DNA of 7,489 bases, taken from contig DDLS01000102.1 in assembly GCA_002340255.1 (NCBI GenBank), positions 1 to 7,489 of the forward strand, read 5' to 3'. The notes beneath the pieces were generated by a model that did not search any database, had not been told where the DNA came from, and saw only the letters and a program-made list of their open reading frames with translations. Origin of the DNA: Cyanobacteria bacterium UBA2566 (lineage in GTDB: Bacteria > Cyanobacteriota > Cyanobacteriia > Cyanobacteriales > Desertifilaceae). Shown in pieces: positions 1-6,055 of the stretch (position 1 is its first letter; every line of letters starts with the position of its first letter). The position numbers were made by a program, and so were the translations under genes.

Positions 1-44
1 TCCCCCTATCTCCCCATCTCCCGATCCCCCTATCTCCCCATCCC
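1..44. repeat. C-rich tandem repeat abutting the permease start
   Basis: An 18-bp unit at 1-18 (TCCCCCTATCTCCCCATC) recurs exactly at 25-42, giving a 24-bp period built from shorter C-rich blocks. It is cut by the window edge, so its full length is unknown. Such degenerate short tandem repeats are common in cyanobacterial spacers. It runs right up to the ATG of the permease gene and leaves no purine-rich Shine-Dalgarno there. The permease reading frame is also open through the repeat to the window edge, but no start codon is seen within it. Confidence 0.8.
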
Positions 45-1073
45 ATGAACTCTACCCTTTCCTACAATCTCCGGGGACTTTTTGGTAATGAAGTCTTCCT
101 CTACATCAGCAAACGGGTATTACAAGGCTTAATCACCCTTTTATTAGCCTCTGCCTTAAGCTTTACCATTATTCAACTTGCCCCTGGCAACTATATCGAT
201 ACCCTGCGCCAAAATCCCCAAATTTCCCCCGAAACCCTGGAACAACTCTCCCAACAATTTGGCTTAGATAAACCCGCCTATCAGCAGTATTTTCGCTGGA
301 TTTGGAGTATTCTTAGATACGGAGATTTTGGTCAGAGTTTTGTCTATCAGCGCTCTGTTGCCTCCTTGCTCTGGGAGCGCATGGCTAATACCCTATTGTT
401 AGCCATTATATCTCTGGTGATTAACTGGGCGATCGCCCTTCCATTAGGTATTGTCGCTGCCCTCAAACAAAATACCAAACTCGATCAAAGTCTGCGAGTT
501 CTCAGCTACATTGGCCAAGGATTTCCCAGCTTTATTACCGCCCTTGCTTTGCTCTTTTTTGCCCAAAGTGTTTCCCCTCTTTTACCCGTTGGAGACATGA
601 CGAGCATCTATTTTTCTGACTTAACTTTAGTGGGCAAAATTCTTGATATTGGTTGGCATATGATCTTACCCGTATTAGCCCTCAGTATTACCGGATTTGC
701 TGGACTCCAGCGCCTCACCAGAGGACAATTTTTAGACGTTTTGCGCCAAGATTATATCCGCACTGCCCGCGCCAAAGGCTTACCGGAAAATCGCGTTATT
801 TATGTTCATGCGCTCCGCAACGCCATTAATCCTCTGATCACTCTTTTAGGTTTTGAATTTGCCACCTTATTAAGTGGTTCTTTTATCACCGAATTTTTCT
901 TTAACTGGCCGGGTTTAGGGCGCTTAATTCTCAGTGCTGTCCAATCCCAGGATTTGTACTTAATTATGGCCAGTCTGATGATGGGGGCAGTGATGCTCAT
1001 TATTGGCAATTTAATTGCCGATCTGATGTTAAAGTTTGCCGATCCTCGCATTCGTTTAGAAGATCTCAAATAA
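45..1073 (+). CDS. ABC transporter permease, DppB/OppB family
   Basis: Inner-membrane subunit of a peptide/nickel-type binding-protein-dependent ABC importer. It would pair with a second permease (DppC type), ATPases and a periplasmic binding protein, none of which is in this window. Hydrophobic segments lie at about residues 25-46, 115-140, 152-175, 203-220, 263-285 and 305-328. The cytoplasmic EAA-type loop that docks the ATPase is at about 237-264 (DYIRTARAKGLPENRVIYVH..RNAINPL), and the family signature GSF(I)TEFFFNWPGLGRL is at 278-293. The length of 342 aa is normal for the family. ATG 45 is the only start codon before the first membrane helix. It has no Shine-Dalgarno, because a C-rich repeat lies immediately upstream, and it gives about 20 residues ahead of the usual N-terminus. 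Substrate (di/oligopeptide, nickel or another solute) cannot be told from the permease alone. The family assignment is firm; the substrate is open. Confidence 0.93.
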   Translation: MNSTLSYNLRGLFGNEVFLYISKRVLQGLITLLLASALSFTIIQLAPGNYIDTLRQNPQISPETLEQLSQQFGLDKPAYQQYFRWIWSILRYGDFGQSFVYQRSVASLLWERMANTLLLAIISLVINWAIALPLGIVAALKQNTKLDQSLRVLSYIGQGFPSFITALALLFFAQSVSPLLPVGDMTSIYFSDLTLVGKILDIGWHMILPVLALSITGFAGLQRLTRGQFLDVLRQDYIRTARAKGLPENRVIYVHALRNAINPLITLLGFEFATLLSGSFITEFFFNWPGLGRLILSAVQSQDLYLIMASLMMGAVMLIIGNLIADLMLKFADPRIRLEDLK

Positions 1074-1089
1074 ATTATCCATCCTATGA

Positions 1090-1386
1090 ATGCCTATGGC
1101 CTTTCAAACCTATTATCTGATTCGCTCTCAAAATGACGGTCAATATATCACGGCTCGTTTAGGAGATCAAAACTATCTGTTACTCTTCCAACAAGATTTT
1201 GAAGCCTACAGTTATCTCAATACCCATGCCCCCGATGTTGCCCATCAATTTGCCGTTGAATCGTTAGTTAGTTCCCAGCTAAACGCTCTACTCAATCGAT
1301 GGGGCTATCGGGGCATTGGATTAGTTCAAGATCCCTTAATTCCTAGGGTAGAATTTATGGCACGAGAGTCTTCTATTGACGGTTAG
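1090..1386 (+). CDS. Small conserved-looking protein of unknown function
   Basis: A 98-aa soluble protein that I do not recognise. It has no signal peptide, membrane helix or cysteine. The sequence is rich in Q, L and Y, starts with a likely beta-hairpin (FQTYYLIRSQNDGQYITARL..NYLLLF) and continues into helical stretches (DVAHQFAVESLVSSQLNALLNRWG). This layout is typical of small conserved cyanobacterial proteins. The gene starts 16 nt after the permease stop, so co-transcription is likely. The start could be ATG 1090 or ATG 1096, which share a frame and differ by two residues. A third ATG at 1086 is out of frame. No clear Shine-Dalgarno is present. Its stop codon (TAG, 1384-1386) overlaps the stop of the convergent GST gene. 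Amino-acid composition and spacing favour a real gene; function is unknown. Confidence 0.75.
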   Translation: MPMAFQTYYLIRSQNDGQYITARLGDQNYLLLFQQDFEAYSYLNTHAPDVAHQFAVESLVSSQLNALLNRWGYRGIGLVQDPLIPRVEFMARESSIDG

Positions 1387-2588
1387 CTTGTGGGGTTGAA
1401 TTGAGTCGGGTCTTGATCTCGACGATCGCGCACCGAAAGGGGAGTCCCTTCGCCATCACCCACTAGCGCTGCGGTACTTTCTAAGGCTTCCCGTAACCGT
1501 TTAGCGGCATAAATCGACATATCCCTCGGAACACTAATGCGATCGCGCAAATAACGTAACCCGATATCCGATCCGGATGGTGGGGGACACTTCTCTCCCT
1601 TAATCAAGTAGGTTAAAGCACAACGCAGCGCTTCATCAAACAGGCGATCGTCGGCGGGATTCACTTGAATAATATTCTGACGATGCTTCAGCACTCGGTG
1701 AAGAGCTTCTTCACGGGAGGTTTCCGGCTCTGGATAGGTTACATCTGGCAATCCCAACCAAGGGCCACTATCCACCCGTTTCTGATTCTCCTGAGTTTCC
1801 AGTTCCTCATTGGGGTAACAACCGCCCATTTGTGGGGGTAAGTCATGGGCATGGGTGTGAAAATCGCTTTGGGTTCCTCGGTAGGTAGGGCGAGTTTCCA
1901 TGGCATCAAACCAGTTGGAAAAATGGGGATTTTCCTTGCGCAGACCATACCCTTTGTAGTAGTACAAACTCGCGTTCATCCGCTCAACATAGGGTGTGAA
2001 AATGATATCTACTGTGCCAAAATCCTCGAGGAAATAGGGGCCAGGCATACGGCTCAGAGCCTGTTCTACGTCGGCAACTACGCTAATAAATTTTTCTTTG
2101 TGCCGTTGGTCGTCACGGGGCGATCGCCTCGGATAGCACAGCCAACTACACCAGGCCCGAAACAGTAACCGCTCTAGTCTACGCAGGGGAATCACCTGGG
2201 AATCCTCTATCCCTGCACCGTTTAGGGGGCCAAATGCCTGTTCTAAGGCGACTAAAATATCATCACTTTCGGTAATCAATTGGCCGTCCAACTCGATCGC
2301 CGGAAGCATTCCCGATCGCACTTTTTCTTTATACCACTGTTCTTTTTTGCCGTAGCAGAACATGGTCACCTTGCGGATACGATAAGGAATCTGTTTTTCC
2401 TCTAGCCATAACCATACCTTTTGGCAATAGGGACACCAAGCATGATGATCTCGATAGAGTGTAACCCGCACATCCGATTCCGAGTGACCAAATAGGCGTA
2501 AATTGGATTGGGCATTGGTCGGGCCATTGACTCGATCGATCGTAAAATGAGTGAGCGATTCTAGTTCTGTCCAGGTTAAGACACTCAT
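1383..2588 (-). CDS. Glutathione S-transferase family protein with CPYC motif and long C-terminal extension
   Basis: A soluble GST-fold protein, probably a glutathione-dependent thiol oxidoreductase or transferase. After about 40 residues of N-terminal extension, a thioredoxin-like domain starts at VTLYRDHHAWCPYC. The Cys52-Pro-Tyr-Cys55 pair is glutaredoxin-like. The cis-proline motif LPAIELDG is at 95-102 and the glutathione-contacting ES pair at 107-108 (ITESDDIL). An all-helical GST C-domain follows at about 120-245, with the conserved N-cap-like stretch GTVDIIFTPYVERM. Residues about 250-401 form a further helical, charged extension that an ordinary GST of 200-230 aa lacks. The ATG at 2588 has no clear Shine-Dalgarno; a TATATT box lies upstream at 2628-2633. 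The gene is 65 nt after the SUMF1-like gene and may be read from the same transcript or from its own promoter. Substrate unknown. Family confident, exact activity not. Confidence 0.88.
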   Translation of the reverse strand: MSVLTWTELESLTHFTIDRVNGPTNAQSNLRLFGHSESDVRVTLYRDHHAWCPYCQKVWLWLEEKQIPYRIRKVTMFCYGKKEQWYKEKVRSGMLPAIELDGQLITESDDILVALEQAFGPLNGAGIEDSQVIPLRRLERLLFRAWCSWLCYPRRSPRDDQRHKEKFISVVADVEQALSRMPGPYFLEDFGTVDIIFTPYVERMNASLYYYKGYGLRKENPHFSNWFDAMETRPTYRGTQSDFHTHAHDLPPQMGGCYPNEELETQENQKRVDSGPWLGLPDVTYPEPETSREEALHRVLKHRQNIIQVNPADDRLFDEALRCALTYLIKGEKCPPPSGSDIGLRYLRDRISVPRDMSIYAAKRLREALESTAALVGDGEGTPLSVRDRRDQDPTQFNPTS

Positions 2589-2653
2589 GGGCGGATGATA
2601 AAAATAACAGGAAGGGTAATCCTATTCAATATAGCGCTGTTGTTTGTCAGCGA

Positions 2654-3604
2654 TCAGAGACCCACGACCCGCACACCAATAGTATTGAGCCTAACTTCTG
2701 GTTTCGCTTCCATCGTATTACTACTCGACTCAGGTTGAACTTGGATGCTATTTTTGAACCCAAGCCATGACCATAGACGCGGCCATCTATTCTTTTTAAA
2801 TTCTTGTTTAATGCCATAACTGGCATAATACAGTGGAGAAGAGCGACGATGGGCACTTCGACAAGCCCAAGGATAAATCATCCAAGACCCCCCACGTATG
2901 ACGCGATCGCTACCCTTGGTGGGACAATCGAGATTGTTATCAAGATCATTATCATGCCAGATCTCGCTACACCACTCCCATAGGTTTCCATGCATATCGT
3001 ACAACCCCCATCCATTGGCAGGAAAACTGCCGACGGGTAAGGTTTTATAAAGACATTGACCCTTGGGAGCTTCCCCGTAACTATAGCTGGCATCATAATT
3101 AGCCAGCTCGGCAGTCAGGGTTTCACCGCAATGAAATGGGGTCACTGTTCCTGCACGACAAGCATATTCCCATTCAGCTTCGGACGGTAAGCGATAGGAT
3201 TTTCCAGTGTATTGGCACAGTCGGGCGCAAAATTCCTGACACTCTAACCAGGAAATATTTTCTACAGGTCGGTTTTCTCCTTTGAAACTGGAAGGATTCG
3301 GGTTGAGGGAGCGATGTATTGGGGGAAAGGAGGCTACCCGAAACCATTGGGCCTGGGTGACTTGAAATTTACTGATGTAGAATGGGGGGAGGCTGACGGA
3401 GTGCTGGAGTTTTTCCTGGTATCCCATGAGAAAGGTTCCACCCGCGATCGCCACCATATCCAAAAAGATGCCTTCTCCCAAATCTTCTCGGTAATACTTT
3501 GCGTGCCGAGTTTCCCGCTCAATAATTTCTCCCCGATGGTTCACCGTAACAGTTTCAAACTCAAATAAAGACAGTTGAGGTTCTCCCAATGACCCATTCC
3601 CCAT
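2654..3604 (-). CDS. SUMF1/formylglycine-generating-enzyme-like protein
   Basis: A member of the FGE-sulfatase (SUMF1, C-type-lectin-fold) family, which includes formylglycine-generating enzymes and many non-FGE relatives. Numbered from ATG 3604 (316 aa), motifs are MVAIAGGTFLMG at about 50-61, RLPSEAEWEYACRAG at 138-152, NGWGLYDMHGNLWEWC at 197-212, RVIRGGSW at 234-241 and the terminal IGVRVV at 309-314. One cysteine (Cys248, in WACRSAHR) lies near the position of the distal FGE active-site cysteine. The proximal position after GGSWM is isoleucine, so classical FGE chemistry is doubtful. About 42 residues (266-307) are inserted between SPLYYASYGI and the final motif. A TTG at 3649 would lengthen the protein by 15 residues, but it overlaps hpnH, and cyanobacterial relatives usually begin near this ATG. 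Neither start has a strong Shine-Dalgarno. The gene lies 16 nt after hpnH and is probably co-transcribed. Target unknown. Confidence 0.88.
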   Translation of the reverse strand: MGNGSLGEPQLSLFEFETVTVNHRGEIIERETRHAKYYREDLGEGIFLDMVAIAGGTFLMGYQEKLQHSVSLPPFYISKFQVTQAQWFRVASFPPIHRSLNPNPSSFKGENRPVENISWLECQEFCARLCQYTGKSYRLPSEAEWEYACRAGTVTPFHCGETLTAELANYDASYSYGEAPKGQCLYKTLPVGSFPANGWGLYDMHGNLWEWCSEIWHDNDLDNNLDCPTKGSDRVIRGGSWMIYPWACRSAHRRSSPLYYASYGIKQEFKKNRWPRLWSWLGFKNSIQVQPESSSNTMEAKPEVRLNTIGVRVVGL

Positions 3605-3620
3605 GACCAGGACGTAGAAC

Positions 3621-4643
3621 TTACCGGGCCATACCAAAGAGAGAACCAAAAGAGCGGCCCATATTCTTTGGATCTAAAGCATCAACGGCAGCAGTAGGCT
3701 CATAGCCACAATGTACCATGCAATCAGCACATTTCGGATTGCCACTGCGGTGACCATATCGGTCCCAATCCGTATTATTCAGTAATTCTTGGAAGCTTTG
3801 ATAATAGCCTTCATTAAGCAAATAACAGGGCTTTTGCCAACCTAAAACGCTATAGCTGGGACTTCCCCAAGGGGTACAGTCATAGTCTTTTTCACCCAGG
3901 AGAAAATCTAAAAATAGGGGATTATGGTTAAAATTCCAAGCTTTTTGACCGGCTTTGAACGGAGCGAGAATTTCCCGAAATAGCGCTCTCGTTTGTTCCC
4001 GTTTCAGGAAATGGTCTCGATCGGGGGCCCAGGCATAACTATAACCGGGAGAAATCATCATCCCATCAATGTTTAAGGTGGCGAGAAAGTCAAAGAATTT
4101 TTGTATCTCTTGGGGGTCAGCACCCTCAAAGACTGTGGTGTTTGTCGTGACGCGAAATCCTTTAGCTTTAGCAGCACGAATGGCTTGTAAAGCTATATCA
4201 AACACGCCTTCACGGTCTACACAGCGATCGTGTTGTTCCTGTAAGCCATCAAGGTGAATGCTCAAGGTTAAATAGGGGGAGGGCTGAAACCGGTTTAAAT
4301 ATTTCTCCAGTAATAATCCATTGGTGCATAAATAAATAAACTTTCTGCGCTCAATTAATCCCTTGACAATTTCCACAATTTGTGGGTGCAAGAGGGGTTC
4401 TCCTCCAGGAATGGAAACTACGGGCGCACCACATTCTTCGACAGCAGCAAAGCATTCTTCTGGGGTAAGATGTTGTTTGAGAATTTCTTTAGGATGCTGT
4501 ATTTTTCCACATCCGGAACAGGCTAAATTGCACCGAAATAGGGGTTCAAGCATTAAGACTAGGGGAAATTTTTTCCGTCCTAATAGTCTTTGAGTGACTA
4601 AATATTTGCCGACTTCAATGGCTTGTTGCAGGGCAATGGCCAT
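3621..4643 (-). CDS. hpnH: Adenosyl-hopene transferase HpnH (radical SAM)
   Basis: A radical SAM enzyme that adds a 5'-deoxyadenosyl radical to diploptene, giving adenosylhopane. This is the first committed step to C35 bacteriohopanepolyols, lipids that stiffen cyanobacterial membranes. The [4Fe-4S]-binding CxxxCxxC is at Cys38, Cys42 and Cys45 (CNLACSGCGK). The SAM-binding GGEP is at 80-83, and later radical-SAM strands are visible at YLCTNG (104-109) and LSIHLDG (127-133). The C-terminal part (about 195-320) matches the DUF3463-type domain of HpnH, with MMISPGYSYAWAPD and further cysteines at 256, 273, 305, 308 and 312 (CADCMVHCGYEP). Length of 340 aa is normal. The ATG at 4643 has a strong Shine-Dalgarno, AAGAGGAG, 5 nt upstream, and a plausible promoter at 4682-4711. 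The next gene downstream is the SUMF1-like gene. Hopene cyclase and other hpn genes are not in this window. Confidence 0.95.
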   Translation of the reverse strand: MAIALQQAIEVGKYLVTQRLLGRKKFPLVLMLEPLFRCNLACSGCGKIQHPKEILKQHLTPEECFAAVEECGAPVVSIPGGEPLLHPQIVEIVKGLIERRKFIYLCTNGLLLEKYLNRFQPSPYLTLSIHLDGLQEQHDRCVDREGVFDIALQAIRAAKAKGFRVTTNTTVFEGADPQEIQKFFDFLATLNIDGMMISPGYSYAWAPDRDHFLKREQTRALFREILAPFKAGQKAWNFNHNPLFLDFLLGEKDYDCTPWGSPSYSVLGWQKPCYLLNEGYYQSFQELLNNTDWDRYGHRSGNPKCADCMVHCGYEPTAAVDALDPKNMGRSFGSLFGMAR

Positions 4644-4648
4644 AATCG

Positions 4649-4656
4649 CTCCTCTT
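4649..4656 (-). promoter_or_regulatory. Ribosome binding site of hpnH
   Basis: Read on the minus strand, AAGAGGAG lies 5 nt before the ATG at 4643. It is one of the two clear Shine-Dalgarno sequences in the window and fixes the hpnH start. Confidence 0.8.
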
Positions 4657-4681
4657 ACGGTAACGGGTTATCTGGGGATTT

Positions 4682-4711
4682 AGTATAGTTGAAAGTTCCT
4701 GATTTCTGCAA
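4682..4711 (-). promoter_or_regulatory. Candidate sigma-70 promoter for hpnH
   Basis: On the minus strand a -10 box TATACT (4682-4687) is preceded, after an 18-nt spacer, by TTGCAG (4706-4711), which matches three of six positions of the -35 consensus. Predicted transcription would start about 32 nt before the hpnH ATG. The heptanucleotide repeat lies just upstream of the -35 box. The -10 match is good and the -35 match weak, so this is a prediction only. Confidence 0.45.
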
Positions 4712-4715
4712 TTTT

Positions 4716-4750
4716 CCTATTACCCATTACCCATTCCCCATTACCTATTA
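4716..4750. repeat. Heptanucleotide tandem repeat (CCCATTA type, five units)
   Basis: Five successive 7-mers: CCTATTA, CCCATTA, CCCATTC, CCCATTA, CCTATTA. This is the short tandemly repeated repetitive (STRR) type typical of filamentous cyanobacteria. It fills the spacer between the DUF3493 gene and hpnH and ends beside the small GCGC hairpin at 4753-4763. Confidence 0.88.
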
Positions 4751-4752
4751 CC

Positions 4753-4763
4753 GCGCGAAGCGC
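4753..4763. repeat. Short GCGC-GAA-GCGC hairpin at the DUF3493 gene end
   Basis: A perfect 4-bp inverted repeat GCGC/GCGC around GAA. It contains GCGAAGC (4755-4761), a heptamer known to form an unusually stable mini-hairpin as single-stranded DNA. It touches the stop codon (4763-4765, minus strand) of the DUF3493 gene. No T-tract follows on either strand, so it is not a standard intrinsic terminator. It looks more like a short interspersed cyanobacterial palindrome next to the STRR repeat. Confidence 0.5.
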
Positions 4764-5041
4764 TATATTTTTCGATTTTCTAGACGAAAGAGCCATACCA
4801 TGAGGGCAACTACACCAATTTGTAGAGCTAGGTTGCCTAAAGTGGTGCTGAGATCTTCTCCTGAAGCGAGTTTAGCGAGGAAAATGAAGGCTCCGATTAA
4901 ACCGGATGTGGCAAAGGTGGCGTAAATAAATTGACGTAATCCCCGATAAGGTGCTTTGGCTTCAGCTTTGAGGCGAGCATATTTTTCTGGACTCAGGGAA
5001 GATTTGCGGCTGCTTTTGGATCGAGGAGAATCGGACGGCAT
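4763..5041 (-). CDS. DUF3493 (LPA1/Rep27-like) membrane protein
   Basis: A 92-aa membrane protein of the DUF3493 family, found in cyanobacteria and in chloroplast proteins related to LPA1/REP27, which act in photosystem II assembly or repair. A basic, Ser-rich N-terminus (1-18) is followed by the family motif SPEKYARLKAEAKAPYRGLRQFIY (17-40). Two hydrophobic helices follow, at about 37-58 and 66-86, and a short charged tail (LENRKI). A role in thylakoid or photosystem II biogenesis is inferred from the plant relatives only; the short bacterial form is not characterised as far as I know. The ATG at 5041 has no Shine-Dalgarno. A TG-preceded TAGAAT box at 5070-5075 (minus strand) could be an extended -10 element. 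Divergent from rnhA across 97 nt and 119 nt ahead of hpnH, it is probably transcribed separately. Confidence 0.85.
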   Translation of the reverse strand: MPSDSPRSKSSRKSSLSPEKYARLKAEAKAPYRGLRQFIYATFATSGLIGAFIFLAKLASGEDLSTTLGNLALQIGVVALMVWLFRLENRKI

Positions 5042-5107
5042 GGGTTTTGACGCTAAAAAGTCTGGGAAAATTCTACCATGGAGATGGCTTAGGGCCAGGA
5101 AAACCAG

Positions 5108-5115
5108 AGTATAGT
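5108..5115 (+). promoter_or_regulatory. Candidate -10 box for rnhA
   Basis: TATAGT at 5110-5115 lies 23 nt before the rnhA ATG, and the flanking AGTATAGT also reads ACTATACT on the other strand. No convincing -35 box was found at 16-18 nt spacing. The same near-palindromic octamer core occurs in the hpnH and DHH gene spacers. Low-confidence prediction. Confidence 0.3.
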
Positions 5116-5138
5116 AGAAAGTCTAGGTTTAAATCGAG

Positions 5139-5999
5139 ATGTTTGAACAATTAATGGAATCTGAACGTAAAGTTAAGAGTGTTTACACCGATGGAGCGTG
5201 TTTAGGAAATCCCGGACCAGGAGGATGGGCTGTACTGGTCAATTTTACGGATGGCTCCATTTATGAAATGGGGGGATCGGAGGCGGATACGACGAATAAC
5301 CGGATGGAGTTGCAGGGAGCGATCGCCGGATTAAGGTTAGTGGTGGCTTCGGGACAAACCGAAGCTGTGACAGTATTTACGGATAGTGACTATGTGCGTA
5401 AGGGAATTACCCAATGGATTCGAGGCTGGAAAAATAAAGGCTGGAAAACGTCCCAAGGGAAACCCGTACAAAATCAGGATTTGTGGGAAAGTTTAGATCA
5501 GTTAAATTCTAAGATGGTGTTGTGGGAATATGTGCCAGCTCATACTGGCGATCGCGATAATGAACGTTGTGATGAGATCGCTAAAGCCTTTGCCACAGGT
5601 CGCTCTCCCGCCTTAAAACAAGCTTTAGAAACCCAAAAGCGATCGAGTCTTTCCCCCCTAAATGGGCAGAACGCGCTACAATCCACGGATGTTGCTTTAA
5701 ACGGTAGCATGACAGATGTAAATGCCCCTTCCAATCCTACGTCCTCCGAAAACACGGAGAATTTACCCCGTGATGTACGGGTTGGACAACTGCGAAACCT
5801 AATCGAAACCTTACGCATTGCTGACGAAATTGCCAGTCACGCTTATTTAATTACTAGCTCGGAGTTGGCAGACTTAATGGATGTCAACGCTAGTGCGGTT
5901 ACCAGTCGCGGCGATCACTGGGTTTGGCGAAACTGGGTGGTTTCCAGGGTTCGACGTGAGGGAAATCAAATCCTATGGCAACTTGAGAGAGTGGATTAG
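5139..5999 (+). CDS. rnhA: Ribonuclease HI with extra C-terminal domain
   Basis: Endonuclease that cuts the RNA strand of RNA-DNA hybrids, removing primers and R-loops in the cytoplasm. The RNase H domain spans about 12-152. Its catalytic carboxylates are all present: Asp18 (YTDGAC), Glu57 (NRMELQGAI), Asp82 (FTDSDYV) and Asp145 (ERCDEIA). The catalytic-loop histidine is His135 (VPAHTGDRDNERCDE), with the same 10-residue spacing to the last Asp as in E. coli RNase HI. A Ser/Asn/Thr-rich linker (about 160-206) leads to a second domain of about 75 residues (207-286) that is absent from the roughly 155-aa E. coli enzyme. Its segment SSELADLMDVNASAVTSRG resembles a helix-turn-helix and is followed by VWRNWVVSRVRREGNQILWQLERV. 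A winged-helix, nucleic-acid-binding role is inference. ATG 5139 lacks a good Shine-Dalgarno; ATG 5154 (MESERK) is an alternative start and leaves the catalytic domain intact. Confidence 0.93.
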   Translation: MFEQLMESERKVKSVYTDGACLGNPGPGGWAVLVNFTDGSIYEMGGSEADTTNNRMELQGAIAGLRLVVASGQTEAVTVFTDSDYVRKGITQWIRGWKNKGWKTSQGKPVQNQDLWESLDQLNSKMVLWEYVPAHTGDRDNERCDEIAKAFATGRSPALKQALETQKRSSLSPLNGQNALQSTDVALNGSMTDVNAPSNPTSSENTENLPRDVRVGQLRNLIETLRIADEIASHAYLITSSELADLMDVNASAVTSRGDHWVWRNWVVSRVRREGNQILWQLERVD

Positions 6000-6027
6000 A
6001 TTCTGAGGCCATGTCTCAATGAAGATG

Positions 6028-6055
6028 CCCTTGACAAGGGGCCTCCAGCCCCTTG
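6028..6055. terminator. Hairpin in the spacer between convergent genes
   Basis: CAAGGGGC (6035-6042) and GCCCCTTG (6048-6055) form a perfect 8-bp stem with a 5-nt loop. A third arm, CCCTTG at 6028-6033, can pair with the same CAAGGG across one nucleotide, so two folds compete. The element sits between the stops of rnhA (5999) and the small membrane-protein gene (6077). That position suits a bidirectional terminator, but no T-tract follows on either strand, so an interspersed palindromic repeat is equally possible. Confidence 0.45.

Noticed and set aside
1..44. A CRISPR array or other direct-repeat immune locus
   Set aside because: The units are short, C-rich and contiguous with no unique spacers, which is the pattern of a simple tandem repeat.
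1845..2168. A 107-codon open frame on the + strand inside the GST gene
   Set aside because: It lies wholly antisense to a gene with clear GST motifs and its translation shows no recognisable domain, so it is a shadow frame.
3605..3649. A TTG start that would lengthen the SUMF1-like protein by 15 residues
   Set aside because: It overlaps the end of hpnH, uses a rare start codon and lacks a clear Shine-Dalgarno. ATG 3604 fits the usual N-terminus of relatives better.
4644..4762. A riboswitch or small RNA gene in the hpnH leader
   Set aside because: The spacer is accounted for by the Shine-Dalgarno, the promoter boxes, the heptad repeats and a tiny hairpin. No larger conserved fold could be recognised.
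4689..4925. A 78-codon + strand frame starting in the STRR spacer
   Set aside because: It begins in repeat sequence (PITHYPFPITYY) and is antisense to the DUF3493 gene, so it is not a gene.
6035..6055. A standard intrinsic terminator
   Set aside because: The stem is strong, but no T-run follows on either strand. It is listed only as a terminator-like hairpin.
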